A DNA stretch of 5,974 bases from Treponema sp. UBA3870 (GTDB taxonomy: Bacteria; Spirochaetota; Spirochaetia; Treponematales; Treponemataceae), in assembly GCA_002392275.1 (NCBI GenBank), contig DGGQ01000144.1, positions 1-5,974 of the forward strand. The letters run 5' to 3'. A program made the translations under genes and the position numbers. Position 1 is the first letter of the stretch, and every line of letters begins with the position of its first letter. This document shows, piece by piece, positions 1 to 5,233 of the stretch. The notes under the pieces were generated by a model. It had not been told where the DNA came from, ran no database searches, and worked only from the letters and a program-made list of their open reading frames with translations.

Positions 1-237
1 CTTATCAACCAGCGCCGTGGTGTTATTGTTGATTCAACAGATGAGAACAATACATCCACAGTCAACGCCGAGGTTCCGCTTTCCGAGATGTTCGGATTCT
101 CAACAATCCTCCGCTCCTCAACACAGGGAAAGGCGGAATTCACCATGGAGTTTGAGAAGTACGGAAAGGTGCCTAACGCTGTTGCCGAGGAACTGATTGC
201 TAAATACAAAGAAAAGAGAAAGGCTGAGCAGAAATAA
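1..237 (+). CDS. fusA: Elongation factor G, C-terminal end (partial, start outside window)
   Basis: The open frame runs in from the left edge and encodes the last 78 residues before a TAA stop. It contains the very conserved EF-G domain V stretch [20 protein letters not shown] (residues 26-45 of the fragment), followed by the TMEFEKY segment and a Lys/Glu-rich tail ending KRKAEQK. EF-G is the cytoplasmic GTPase that moves tRNA and mRNA through the ribosome after peptide bond formation; the GTPase domain lies outside the window. Spirochetes often carry more than one EF-G paralogue, and this fragment alone does not say which one this is. The stop codon overlaps the Shine-Dalgarno of the next gene, so the two are very probably cotranscribed. 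Family assignment is firm. Confidence 0.95.
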   Translation, partial: LINQRRGVIVDSTDENNTSTVNAEVPLSEMFGFSTILRSSTQGKAEFTMEFEKYGKVPNAVAEELIAKYKEKRKAEQK

Positions 238-243
238 GGAGGA
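236..243 (+). promoter_or_regulatory. Shine-Dalgarno of the ATPase gene, overlapping the fusA stop codon
   Basis: AAGGAGGA is a near-perfect anti-16S match. It starts inside the TAA stop of fusA and lies 6 nt before the ATG at 250. The arrangement fixes the start of the ATPase gene and suggests that ribosomes ending on fusA help initiate the next gene. Confidence 0.88.
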
Positions 244-249
244 TGGCAG

Positions 250-927
250 ATGGCAAAGCAGGAACTTTTTGAACGCAGTCCCGTCCGTGCCTTTGATGCC
301 GTTGCTAACGGTGGTCTTAAGGCTGGAGAGCTTGGACTGGTGACGGCCAAGAAGGGTGTCGGAAAGACGGCAGTTCTGGTTCAGTTTGGAATGGACACTC
401 TGCTGAACGGAAAGCAGCTTGTGCATGTTTCATTCGATCAGGTGTCGGCGAACGTGATAACATGGTACGACACAATTCTTGGTGAAATCTCCAAGAACAA
501 AACAATGTCCGATGATGTTAAGGAGCAGGTCCTCAGAAACCGCACAATCCTTAACTTCAACCAGGACAATGTTAGCCTTGAAAAAGTTATCAACACTCTC
601 AACGCGCTCAAGGCCGGTGGAATTGCCGTTGCCGGAGTTGTGATTGACGGTGCGGATTTTGGAAAGCTCAAGGAAAGCGACATCCAGGCTGTTGCAAGCT
701 ATGCCAAGGCCACCAAGGCCAAGGTGTGGATGTCATCAACAGTTGACGGCGAAAAACTGTCAGAGCAGGCTCCAAAGGCTCTCCTCCCATACTTCGCGGA
801 CGTGATTCATCTTGCGGCCTCAAAGGCAAAGGGAACGGAAATCCAGATTCTGAAGGCTGGCTCAAAACCTGTCGAGGAGTCAACGCTCAAGCTCGATCCA
901 AAGTCCTACCTGATTCTTGCAAAATAG
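250..927 (+). CDS. P-loop (RecA/KaiC/DnaB-like) ATPase of unknown function
   Basis: This 225-aa protein has no signal peptide and no membrane segment, so it should be cytoplasmic. The N-terminal layout resembles RecA-fold ATPases of the KaiC/DnaB type: 'GGLKAGELGLVTAKKGVGKT' has a Gly-rich turn before the P-loop. Walker A is AKKGVGKT at residues 33-40, with Ala at the position of the usual first Gly but Lys39 and Thr40 intact. A likely Walker B strand is VAGVVID, ending at Asp133 and followed by GADF. A Ser-Ser-Thr end of a strand near residue 168 (VWMSSTVDG) matches the motif-III position of RecA folds. No zinc site, HTH or second domain is seen, and the protein is shorter than KaiC or DnaB. 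It follows fusA with a 12-nt gap, has a strong Shine-Dalgarno, and is closed by a terminator. Its codon choice resembles the fusA tail, suggesting good expression. The real substrate or partner is unknown; a role tied to translation is only guilt by association. Confidence 0.85.
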   Translation: MAKQELFERSPVRAFDAVANGGLKAGELGLVTAKKGVGKTAVLVQFGMDTLLNGKQLVHVSFDQVSANVITWYDTILGEISKNKTMSDDVKEQVLRNRTILNFNQDNVSLEKVINTLNALKAGGIAVAGVVIDGADFGKLKESDIQAVASYAKATKAKVWMSSTVDGEKLSEQAPKALLPYFADVIHLAASKAKGTEIQILKAGSKPVEESTLKLDPKSYLILAK

Positions 928-953
928 TCTGCTAATCGGGTAAGCCAATTTTT

Positions 954-988
954 GAAGACCGGTTCTCTAATGGGGACCGGTTTTTTTT
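954..988 (+). terminator. Intrinsic terminator of the fusA-ATPase unit
   Basis: The arms GAAGACCGGTTCTC (954-967) and GGGGACCGGTTTTT (972-985) pair over their whole length with a few G-U pairs and a TAAT loop. The core is ACCGGT against ACCGGT. An uninterrupted run of eight T (981-988) follows, partly inside the arm. It lies 26 nt after the ATPase stop and separates this unit from radC. Confidence 0.92.
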
Positions 989-1009
989 GTTACTTTTTGC
1001 TCAAATTTT

Positions 1010-1039
1010 TTTACAACGGTGATTTTCATGGAATATAAT
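1010..1039 (+). promoter_or_regulatory. Promoter of radC (sigma-70 type)
   Basis: TTTACA (1010-1015) and a perfect TATAAT (1034-1039) are 18 bp apart. The -10 box ends only 5 nt before the GTG start of radC, so transcription would begin at about the start codon itself. It comes straight after the upstream terminator, consistent with radC being its own unit. Confidence 0.68.
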
Positions 1040-1044
1040 AATAT

Positions 1045-1779
1045 GTGAGCGAAGTAAATTTTTGTATTCCGTCAAAGGTGAAGCCCGACATCCGGGAGCT
1101 GACACTGGTGAACGGTCTTTCGTATCCCAGCGACGAGGAACTTTTGATGCTGATTTTGAGCAAGGGAACACAGTCCATGCCTGTTGAAAAAATGGCGCAC
1201 GAGACTCTGAAGGTCATAAACGCGTCTCCCCTTGTGGACATTGTGGAGCGGCTGAAGTCGATAAGCGGGGTTGGTGAGGCCAAGGCACTTTCGCTTGGGG
1301 CTGCGCTGGAGCTTGGAAGAAGGCGGTTCGGGTGTCTCAAGTCTGTGATAAAGACCCCTACAGACATAGTACCTTACCTGAAGCACATTGCGCTTGAGGC
1401 GACCGAACGTTTTCTGTGTGTGTCAATGAACGGCGCGCACGAGATTCTGAACATAAGGGTTGTTTCAATCGGGACTGCGGGAAGGACACTTGTTCATCCG
1501 CGCGAAGTGCTTTCGGACCCAGTCAAGGACCATGCGTCCGGAATCATCTGCTGCCACAACCATCCATTCGGGCCGTGCCTTCCTTCGCTGGCTGATCTGG
1601 AGACGACCAAACGTCTTATGCGCGCGGCAACCATTATGGGAATCAGCTTTCTGGACCACCTGATTTTGACGAGGGACGCTTTTTTCAGCTTCCTTTCAAA
1701 CGGTCTGCTTGACGAGCAGGCCATAGACAAACGCTGCGTCGATGAAGGGGGTGATGGAAAAAACGTGGAGCTGGAGTGA
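1045..1779 (+). CDS. radC: RadC family protein (JAMM/MPN+ domain)
   Basis: This 244-aa protein has the full RadC layout: an N-terminal helical part, a helix-hairpin-helix (about residues 70-92, LKSISGVGEAKALSLGAALE) and a C-terminal JAMM metalloprotease-like fold. The metal motif H-x-H-x7-S-x2-D is complete (His171, His173, Ser181, Asp184), preceded by the RadC signature HPREV. The usual HNHPSG is HNHPFG here. RadC proteins were once called DNA repair factors; that role has been questioned and the biochemical function is unsettled, although relatives occur on mobile elements and with competence genes. The frame opens with GTG at 1045, which overlaps an out-of-frame ATG (1043-1045), and has no Shine-Dalgarno. 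The next in-frame option is GTG at 1078, also without a good site. The first start gives a normal N-terminus before the conserved IREL segment, so I chose it. The family is firm; the exact start is moderate. Confidence 0.93.
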   Translation: MSEVNFCIPSKVKPDIRELTLVNGLSYPSDEELLMLILSKGTQSMPVEKMAHETLKVINASPLVDIVERLKSISGVGEAKALSLGAALELGRRRFGCLKSVIKTPTDIVPYLKHIALEATERFLCVSMNGAHEILNIRVVSIGTAGRTLVHPREVLSDPVKDHASGIICCHNHPFGPCLPSLADLETTKRLMRAATIMGISFLDHLILTRDAFFSFLSNGLLDEQAIDKRCVDEGGDGKNVELE

Positions 1780-1812
1780 GCGACCTGAGCGGGCTGCCGG
1801 CATTTTTCTTGG

Positions 1813-1841
1813 TTGAAAATTATTGATTTAGCCTATATAGT
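1813..1841 (+). promoter_or_regulatory. Promoter of the envelope-protein operon
   Basis: TTGAAA (1813-1818) and TATAGT (1836-1841) are 17 bp apart, an ideal spacing with 5 of 6 matches in each box. The -10 ends 3 nt before ATG 1845 and 9 nt before in-frame ATG 1851. The predicted transcript therefore starts around 1847-1849 and would have little or no leader. The 65-nt gap after radC has no convincing intrinsic terminator. Confidence 0.68.
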
Positions 1842-1844
1842 TTT

Positions 1845-2681
1845 ATGAGTATGGAAAAGAAGTTTTTTCTGCTGGCGGCGTTTTTCATTCTGGTCCAAAT
1901 AAATATTTTTTCTCTTGAAAGCGGCAACGGGGACAATGAATCCGGAGAGGGAATTTTTTATCCAATAAAGATAGAGCCTGAAACTCAGGGGACTGATGCG
2001 GAGAAAAAAAGTGAGAGTCTGTATGTCCGTTCATCAAGCGCAAGGCTGGGACTTGGTTTCAACACGGGGACAGGTTTTGAGCCGTACAGGGCTTTCGGAC
2101 AGGCCTGGTTTTCCATGGACGCGGGAAGATGGTCTCTGGACATTGGCGCGAAGGCTTCGTATCTTTCTTTTGATTTTTCGACCGACATGATTTTTTGGCC
2201 GCTGTGTTTTACTCATGTGAGGGCAGGTGTCGGGATGATGTACAATATCAACCTGTTCGGGAACATTGGGCTGAACAACAATTTTCTTCCTGGAATCTAT
2301 TTCCAGTACAGGACGGGCGGTGTCTTTTCCATGAAGGTCTTTGTGAACTATCTCTGCAAACTGAGGACCGTCTATTCGATTGCGGACTCGCAGCCGTTTC
2401 TATTGAACAATTCGCTTGGAGCTGGGCTTGCTTTTTCGTTCAGTCTGCCGGGAAACTTTGACATAAATCTAATTGTCGCAACCTACGAGATGTTCAGGGT
2501 CATGGTTGTTGGAACTCCAAGTGTGTCGCTTGATGTGGGCTACAGATTTAAGAACTGGCAGTTCGGACTTGGGGCTGTGGCAAGATTCATAGATCCGTTC
2601 ATTTTGTCCGCGCACTTTTATGATGCCGAGTTTAACGGATGGGTGAGGTACATATTTAAGAATGAAGAACGTAAGAAATAG
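1845..2681 (+). CDS. Secreted protein, probable outer-membrane beta-barrel (hypothetical)
   Basis: This 278-aa protein begins with a signal peptide: Lys at residues 5-6, a hydrophobic core LLAAFFILVQINIF, and a probable signal peptidase I cut near FS/LES (residue 23). There is no lipobox Cys. A short acidic linker follows (about residues 24-60, rich in Glu, Asp, Gly and Ser). The rest has alternating aromatic/hydrophobic and polar residues with many Gly, Tyr, Phe and Trp (for example ARLGLGFNTGTGF, WSLDIGAKASYLSFDF, VSLDVGYRF, WQFGLGAVARF), the pattern of amphipathic beta strands. It ends near WVRYIF plus a charged tail. I infer an 8-12 strand outer-membrane barrel; I do not recognise a named family. 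It overlaps the next gene by 20 nt. The start is ATG 1845 or, if transcription begins at about 1848, ATG 1851 (two residues shorter); neither has a Shine-Dalgarno. Existence of the gene is secure; the barrel call is moderate. Confidence 0.82.
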   Translation: MSMEKKFFLLAAFFILVQINIFSLESGNGDNESGEGIFYPIKIEPETQGTDAEKKSESLYVRSSSARLGLGFNTGTGFEPYRAFGQAWFSMDAGRWSLDIGAKASYLSFDFSTDMIFWPLCFTHVRAGVGMMYNINLFGNIGLNNNFLPGIYFQYRTGGVFSMKVFVNYLCKLRTVYSIADSQPFLLNNSLGAGLAFSFSLPGNFDINLIVATYEMFRVMVVGTPSVSLDVGYRFKNWQFGLGAVARFIDPFILSAHFYDAEFNGWVRYIFKNEERKK

Positions 2682-3567
2682 TCCGCGGTGGATTAGGCCC
2701 GTGGTTTTTGTTTTTCTGATTTTCTCTGCGGTCCTCTTTCCGGGATGCGAATATGGAATCTGGGAGGGGTTCTACCGGCCAAACGGTGTATATGAGCGCG
2801 TCCAGAATCTTGTTGACATTGACGATTCCGAAACAGAAAACCTTGTCTCGTCCATTGCCGGAAAAACATATTCATTTCTTGTCGTAAGCGACATCCATTG
2901 TGGAAAAAGCGAGCAGAGCAGGGAGAATGTTGACCGTCTGCTGCACTGGCTTGGTCTGCGCGTGGACATTCCAGATTTTTGCGTCACCCTTGGAGACTCG
3001 GCGGACCATGGACGTGCTGATGAGATGGATACCTATTTGGAGCTTGAGCGGCGGCTGAAGGATTTTGGCGTGAAAAATGTGTACAATGTTCTTGGAAACC
3101 ACGACCTCTACAACAGCGGATGGAACGCATGGAAAGAAAAAATGTATCCGCACACGTCGTTCTACAGGTTCTCCACCGGGAAAATCTCTTACTATTTTCT
3201 TGACACCGCTTCGGGCTCCCTTGGAAAAAAGCAGATGGAGCTTCTAAGGTCTGCGATGGAGGCGGACGGTCTTCCAAAATTTGTGTTCACGCATTATCCG
3301 GTCTACTCGGACGTAAATCTTGGTTTCTGCGGACTACAGGAATCCACCGAGGGGGACCTTCTGATGGATTTGTTTCATAAAAACAATGTCGTGCAGGTGG
3401 TCGAGGGACACACGCATGTGTACGGTGAAAAAGACTTTCCCCACTACAAGGAGGTCAACGCTCCAAGTCTCTACAAGGAGGCGAACTGGCTTTTGTATAC
3501 GGTCAACGAGCAGAGCATGGAGATTTCATACAGGGTGGTGCGGAGTGGATTCTTATCGCTTCCATGA
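2662..3567 (+). CDS. Lipoprotein metallophosphoesterase (calcineurin-like)
   Basis: This 301-aa protein starts with a basic n-region, a hydrophobic stretch (residues 13-26) and the spirochete-style lipobox FPGC, with the lipidated Cys at residue 29. The mature part is a calcineurin-type phosphoesterase with all signature blocks in order: SDIH (Asp77, His79), GDSADHG (Asp112), GNHD (Asn146, His147, Asp148), THYP (His211) and GHTH (His250, His252). These ligands bind the two metal ions, so an active enzyme is expected. The substrate cannot be read from sequence; phosphodiesters, nucleotides or phospholipids are possible. It should sit on a membrane surface facing the periplasm or outside. Its ATG lies inside the end of the barrel-candidate gene (20-nt overlap) with only a distant GTGAGG 13 nt upstream, suggesting translational coupling. 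No intrinsic terminator on this strand is seen before the convergent tRNA gene. Confidence 0.92.
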   Translation: MKNVRNSPRWIRPVVFVFLIFSAVLFPGCEYGIWEGFYRPNGVYERVQNLVDIDDSETENLVSSIAGKTYSFLVVSDIHCGKSEQSRENVDRLLHWLGLRVDIPDFCVTLGDSADHGRADEMDTYLELERRLKDFGVKNVYNVLGNHDLYNSGWNAWKEKMYPHTSFYRFSTGKISYYFLDTASGSLGKKQMELLRSAMEADGLPKFVFTHYPVYSDVNLGFCGLQESTEGDLLMDLFHKNNVVQVVEGHTHVYGEKDFPHYKEVNAPSLYKEANWLLYTVNEQSMEISYRVVRSGFLSLP

Positions 3568-3589
3568 ATCCGCATGAAAATTGCTTGGC

Positions 3590-3620
3590 AAAAAAAATCC
3601 CGCGCCATCTGACACGGGAC
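3590..3620 (-). terminator. Intrinsic terminator of the tRNA-Thr gene
   Basis: Read on the minus strand, GTCCCGTGTC (3620-3611) pairs with GGCGCGGGAT (3606-3597) around an AGAT loop. This is 10 pairs including a few G-U, followed by a T run opposite the A tract 3590-3597. It begins 2 nt after the tRNA discriminator position. It has no T run in the plus direction, so it should not stop the convergent lipoprotein transcript. Confidence 0.9.
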
Positions 3621-3621
3621 A

Positions 3622-3694
3622 AGCCAACTATCCGACTTGAACGGATCACCTGCTCTTTACGAGGGAGCTGCTCTACCGGATGAGCTAAGTTGGC
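3622..3694 (-). tRNA. tRNA-Thr (anticodon CGT)
   Basis: On the minus strand a complete cloverleaf can be folded. The acceptor is GCCAACT/AGTTGGC (7 perfect pairs), the D stem GCTC/GAGC with loop ATCCGGTA, the anticodon arm GCTCC-CTCGTAA-AGAGC, the variable loop AGGTG, and the T stem ATCCG/CGGAT with loop TTCAAGT. The anticodon CGT (loop positions 34-36, after T33) reads ACG, threonine. The discriminator (3622) is U in the RNA, and CCA is not encoded, so it must be added after transcription. One oddity is that the pair closing the anticodon loop (31-39) is C-A, not Watson-Crick. The gene has its own promoter and terminator and lies alone between two protein genes. Confidence 0.96.
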
Positions 3695-3710
3695 ATTTAA
3701 GACCTTATAT

Positions 3711-3738
3711 ATTTTATAAATCGGCTGAAAATAGTCAA
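3711..3738 (-). promoter_or_regulatory. Promoter of the tRNA-Thr gene
   Basis: On the minus strand TTGACT (3738-3733) and TAAAAT (3716-3711) are 16 bp apart, 5 of 6 matches each. The -10 box ends 16 nt before the tRNA 5' end, leaving a short leader of about 10 nt for RNase P removal. The -35 lies just beyond the terminator hairpin of the upstream Crp-like gene. Confidence 0.75.
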
Positions 3739-3744
3739 GACTAT
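3731..3744. repeat. 14-bp palindrome ATAGTC-AA-GACTAT over the tRNA promoter -35
   Basis: The two 6-bp arms are perfect inverted copies with an AA centre. The palindrome covers the -35 box of the tRNA promoter and the first four bases (3741-3744) of the adjacent 9-bp hairpin, so the two structures cannot form together in one RNA. It could be a protein site or a chance product of the hairpin flank. Confidence 0.45.
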
Positions 3745-3769
3745 CTTCCAAAAAATTTCCGGAAGATAG
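3741..3769 (-). terminator. Hairpin, probable terminator of the Crp-like gene
   Basis: CTATCTTCC and GGAAGATAG pair perfectly over 9 bp around an 11-nt loop, about 20 nt after the stop codon of the minus-strand gene. The RNA after the stem (UCUUGACUAUUUU) is only moderately U-rich, so the terminator is weaker than the other two in the window. Some readthrough into the tRNA is possible. Confidence 0.6.
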
Positions 3770-3788
3770 CCAGATTGATTTTTAGACT

Positions 3789-5066
3789 CTATTTTCTGAT
3801 TCCGCTTGTCTTGTTGTGGGTTGAAAAATATGCGTCCACAGTGCGCTTCATCTCCTGGATGTTCTGCACAATCATGTAGTCGTCGTACATTTCAATTCTC
3901 TTTTTTGCGCTGTATTTGCTAAGCTCGTCCTTTGCCTCGTCGATTCCAATTCCAGCCCAGTGGGCGACATCGTTGATTGTCAGGGGGAATCTTCTTCTTT
4001 GTCCGGTCGGGGCAATCTTCTCCTCCATCATCTGTATGTCGTCGTACATAAGGAACACGTCGGCAAGTCGTGCGTGCAGGTCCTCTATGCACAGGATTCC
4101 GAATCTGCGTCTCTGGGAGTATATTCTTTTGCAGAACAGCTTCAGAAGAATCAGGGCAATCTGTGGGTTTCCGGTAATCAGCACCTTGAAGTTTTCCTTG
4201 TTGAACTCAAGACACTTGACCGGTCCCCTTGCGATACATGTCGCGCTTCTTGGGGAGTTGTCGAGTATTGCCATCTCGCCAAAGAATTCTCCGGGATGGA
4301 GTATGTCAAGGTTCTTCATGGAGCCTTTGATGCATTTCTCAAGCTGGACATGTCCGGACTGAATCAGGTAGAAGCAGTCGCCCGGCTCAAATTCGCTGAT
4401 TATAACCTCGCCGTCTGGATAGGTCTTTGAGAAACGCTCGAACATTGGAAGCTCGAACTGCTTTAGGGCACCCTCCGCACCGCCTGAGCTAAGTGCCTGC
4501 GCCGCAGATTGGGATTTTGCTCCCTGTCTTTGGTGAAGAAGCGACGACTGGTCAAGAAGTTTTTTCATTGCCTTCGCGTTTGTTGCGTTCGGGAATCTTT
4601 CTAGGAATTTGTTGCAGGTTGAAAAGCATGAGTAGTATTTCTGCTCGTCGAAGAAACACTGCGCGACAAGATTCATTCCAACTTCCGGTGGAAGGGCGGC
4701 TGTGTCGTTTTTCAGGACGTTTTCGGTCTTCTTGTGAATCTGCCTGAGGTCCTTGCTGAACACCCGGAGCATTTTCAGAATCATGTCCTGATTCTTTCCA
4801 ATAATCTGCTCGAATTCGACAACCGAGAGCTGTATGACCTGGACATCGGTAACAACGGTCGCGGTCTCCATTTTTGGCTTGTGTGCCAGCGCGCTCTTTA
4901 CACCGAAAAATTCTCCAGGATTCACAATTTCGTTTGTGTGCGCTCCTGTCTCCAAATCGGTCTGCGTAAGAACTACGGTTCCTGTTTGCAGAATATAAAT
5001 ACGTTCGTCCTTGTCCCCTTCAAAAAAGATAATGGAACCCTTGGTGTAAGACAAAACCTTTGGCAT
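3789..5066 (-). CDS. Double cyclic-nucleotide-binding domain protein with Crp-type winged helix
   Basis: This 425-aa cytoplasmic protein belongs to the Crp/Fnr-like group but is about twice the usual length. Domain 1 (about residues 3-110) is a cNMP-binding beta roll with a decayed phosphate-binding cassette: GEFFG (51-55), then Val56 where a Glu is usual, and KM at the Arg-Ser/Thr position. A linker (about 128-205) holds one TPR-like helical pair (residues 132-160, YYSCFSTCNKFLERFPN) and a low-complexity Gln/Ala/Ser stretch. Domain 2 (about 208-320) has a canonical cassette, GEFFGEMAILDNSPRSA (259-275), with Glu264 and Arg273, so it probably binds cAMP or cGMP. The C-terminal wHTH (about 328-402) carries the LTINDVAHWAGI helix-turn-helix pattern. 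I chose ATG 5066 because AGGAG lies 7 nt before it; the upstream in-frame ATG at 5090 has no such site. It is likely a ligand-controlled transcription factor; its targets are unknown, though the divergent promoter region next to it is an obvious candidate. Confidence 0.92.
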   Translation of the reverse strand: MPKVLSYTKGSIIFFEGDKDERIYILQTGTVVLTQTDLETGAHTNEIVNPGEFFGVKSALAHKPKMETATVVTDVQVIQLSVVEFEQIIGKNQDMILKMLRVFSKDLRQIHKKTENVLKNDTAALPPEVGMNLVAQCFFDEQKYYSCFSTCNKFLERFPNATNAKAMKKLLDQSSLLHQRQGAKSQSAAQALSSGGAEGALKQFELPMFERFSKTYPDGEVIISEFEPGDCFYLIQSGHVQLEKCIKGSMKNLDILHPGEFFGEMAILDNSPRSATCIARGPVKCLEFNKENFKVLITGNPQIALILLKLFCKRIYSQRRRFGILCIEDLHARLADVFLMYDDIQMMEEKIAPTGQRRRFPLTINDVAHWAGIGIDEAKDELSKYSAKKRIEMYDDYMIVQNIQEMKRTVDAYFSTHNKTSGIRK

Positions 5067-5073
5067 AAGACGT

Positions 5074-5078
5074 CTCCT
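5074..5078 (-). promoter_or_regulatory. Shine-Dalgarno that sets the Crp-like gene start
   Basis: AGGAG on the minus strand ends 7 nt before ATG 5066. It lies inside the longer reading frame that opens at 5090, so it decides between the two starts in favour of the shorter protein beginning MPKVLSYTK. Confidence 0.82.
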
Positions 5079-5192
5079 AATCCAAACCATGGAACTGATT
5101 TTGAATTTTACTTACAATTTTGCATAGAATACCCGACCAATACGCACGTTTTTATCGTGGCTACCCAAGTATCTCTTTTGCTTATCGACATA

Positions 5193-5201
5193 ATTATATC
5201 A
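5193..5201 (-). promoter_or_regulatory. Extended -10 promoter of the Crp-like gene
   Basis: On the minus strand TGATATAAT gives a perfect TATAAT (5198-5193) with the TGn extension. No good -35 is seen 16-18 bp upstream, as often tolerated with an extended -10. The predicted start near 5186 gives a leader of about 120 nt, with no clear strong hairpin or riboswitch pattern; only a five-codon ATG frame without a ribosome site lies in it. Confidence 0.6.
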
Positions 5202-5227
5202 TAAGTTGAATAAATATGCTATCATAA
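5197..5227 (+). repeat. Direct repeat TATCATAA x2, 23 bp apart, in the divergent promoter region
   Basis: Exact 8-bp copies lie at 5197-5204 and 5220-5227. The left copy overlaps the minus-strand extended -10, and the right copy contains the putative plus-strand -10. The 23-bp start-to-start distance is near two helical turns, which could place two protein subunits on one face of the DNA. The region is AT-rich, so chance is not excluded. Confidence 0.5.
5217..5225 (+). promoter_or_regulatory. Possible extended -10 promoter of the PHP gene
   Basis: TGCTATCAT reads as TGn plus TATCAT (4 of 6 consensus positions) and ends 8 nt before ATG 5234, so transcription would start at or just before the start codon. 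No convincing -35 is present at 16-18 bp. The call is weaker than for the other promoters and rests partly on the same pattern seen at two other genes in the window. Confidence 0.42.
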
Positions 5228-5233
5228 ATCGCT

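Noticed and set aside
1780..1806. GC-rich stretch followed by five T after radC, as a terminator
   Set aside because: Only about 3 consecutive pairs can be formed (CGG with CCG), too weak for an intrinsic terminator.
3597..3620. Hairpin as a bidirectional terminator also serving the lipoprotein gene
   Set aside because: In the plus direction the stem is followed by AAGCC with no T run; the A tract lies on the wrong side.
3916..4430. Two plus-strand open frames of about 150 codons
   Set aside because: Both are shadows inside the minus-strand Crp-like gene; the products show no domain and no ribosome site.
5067..5090. Eight-residue N-terminal extension of the Crp-like protein from ATG 5090
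   Set aside because: No ribosome site precedes it, while AGGAG lies 7 nt before ATG 5066, and the cNMP domain begins just after that start.
5108..5129. Five-codon frame (MQNCK) in the leader of the Crp-like gene as a leader peptide
   Set aside because: There is no Shine-Dalgarno and no regulatory codon run, and no paired attenuator hairpin is seen nearby.
5130..5160. CACG/CGTG inverted repeat with a T-rich centre in the leader of the Crp-like gene
   Set aside because: Only 4 bp of stem, with the T run in the loop; it supports neither a terminator nor a riboswitch.
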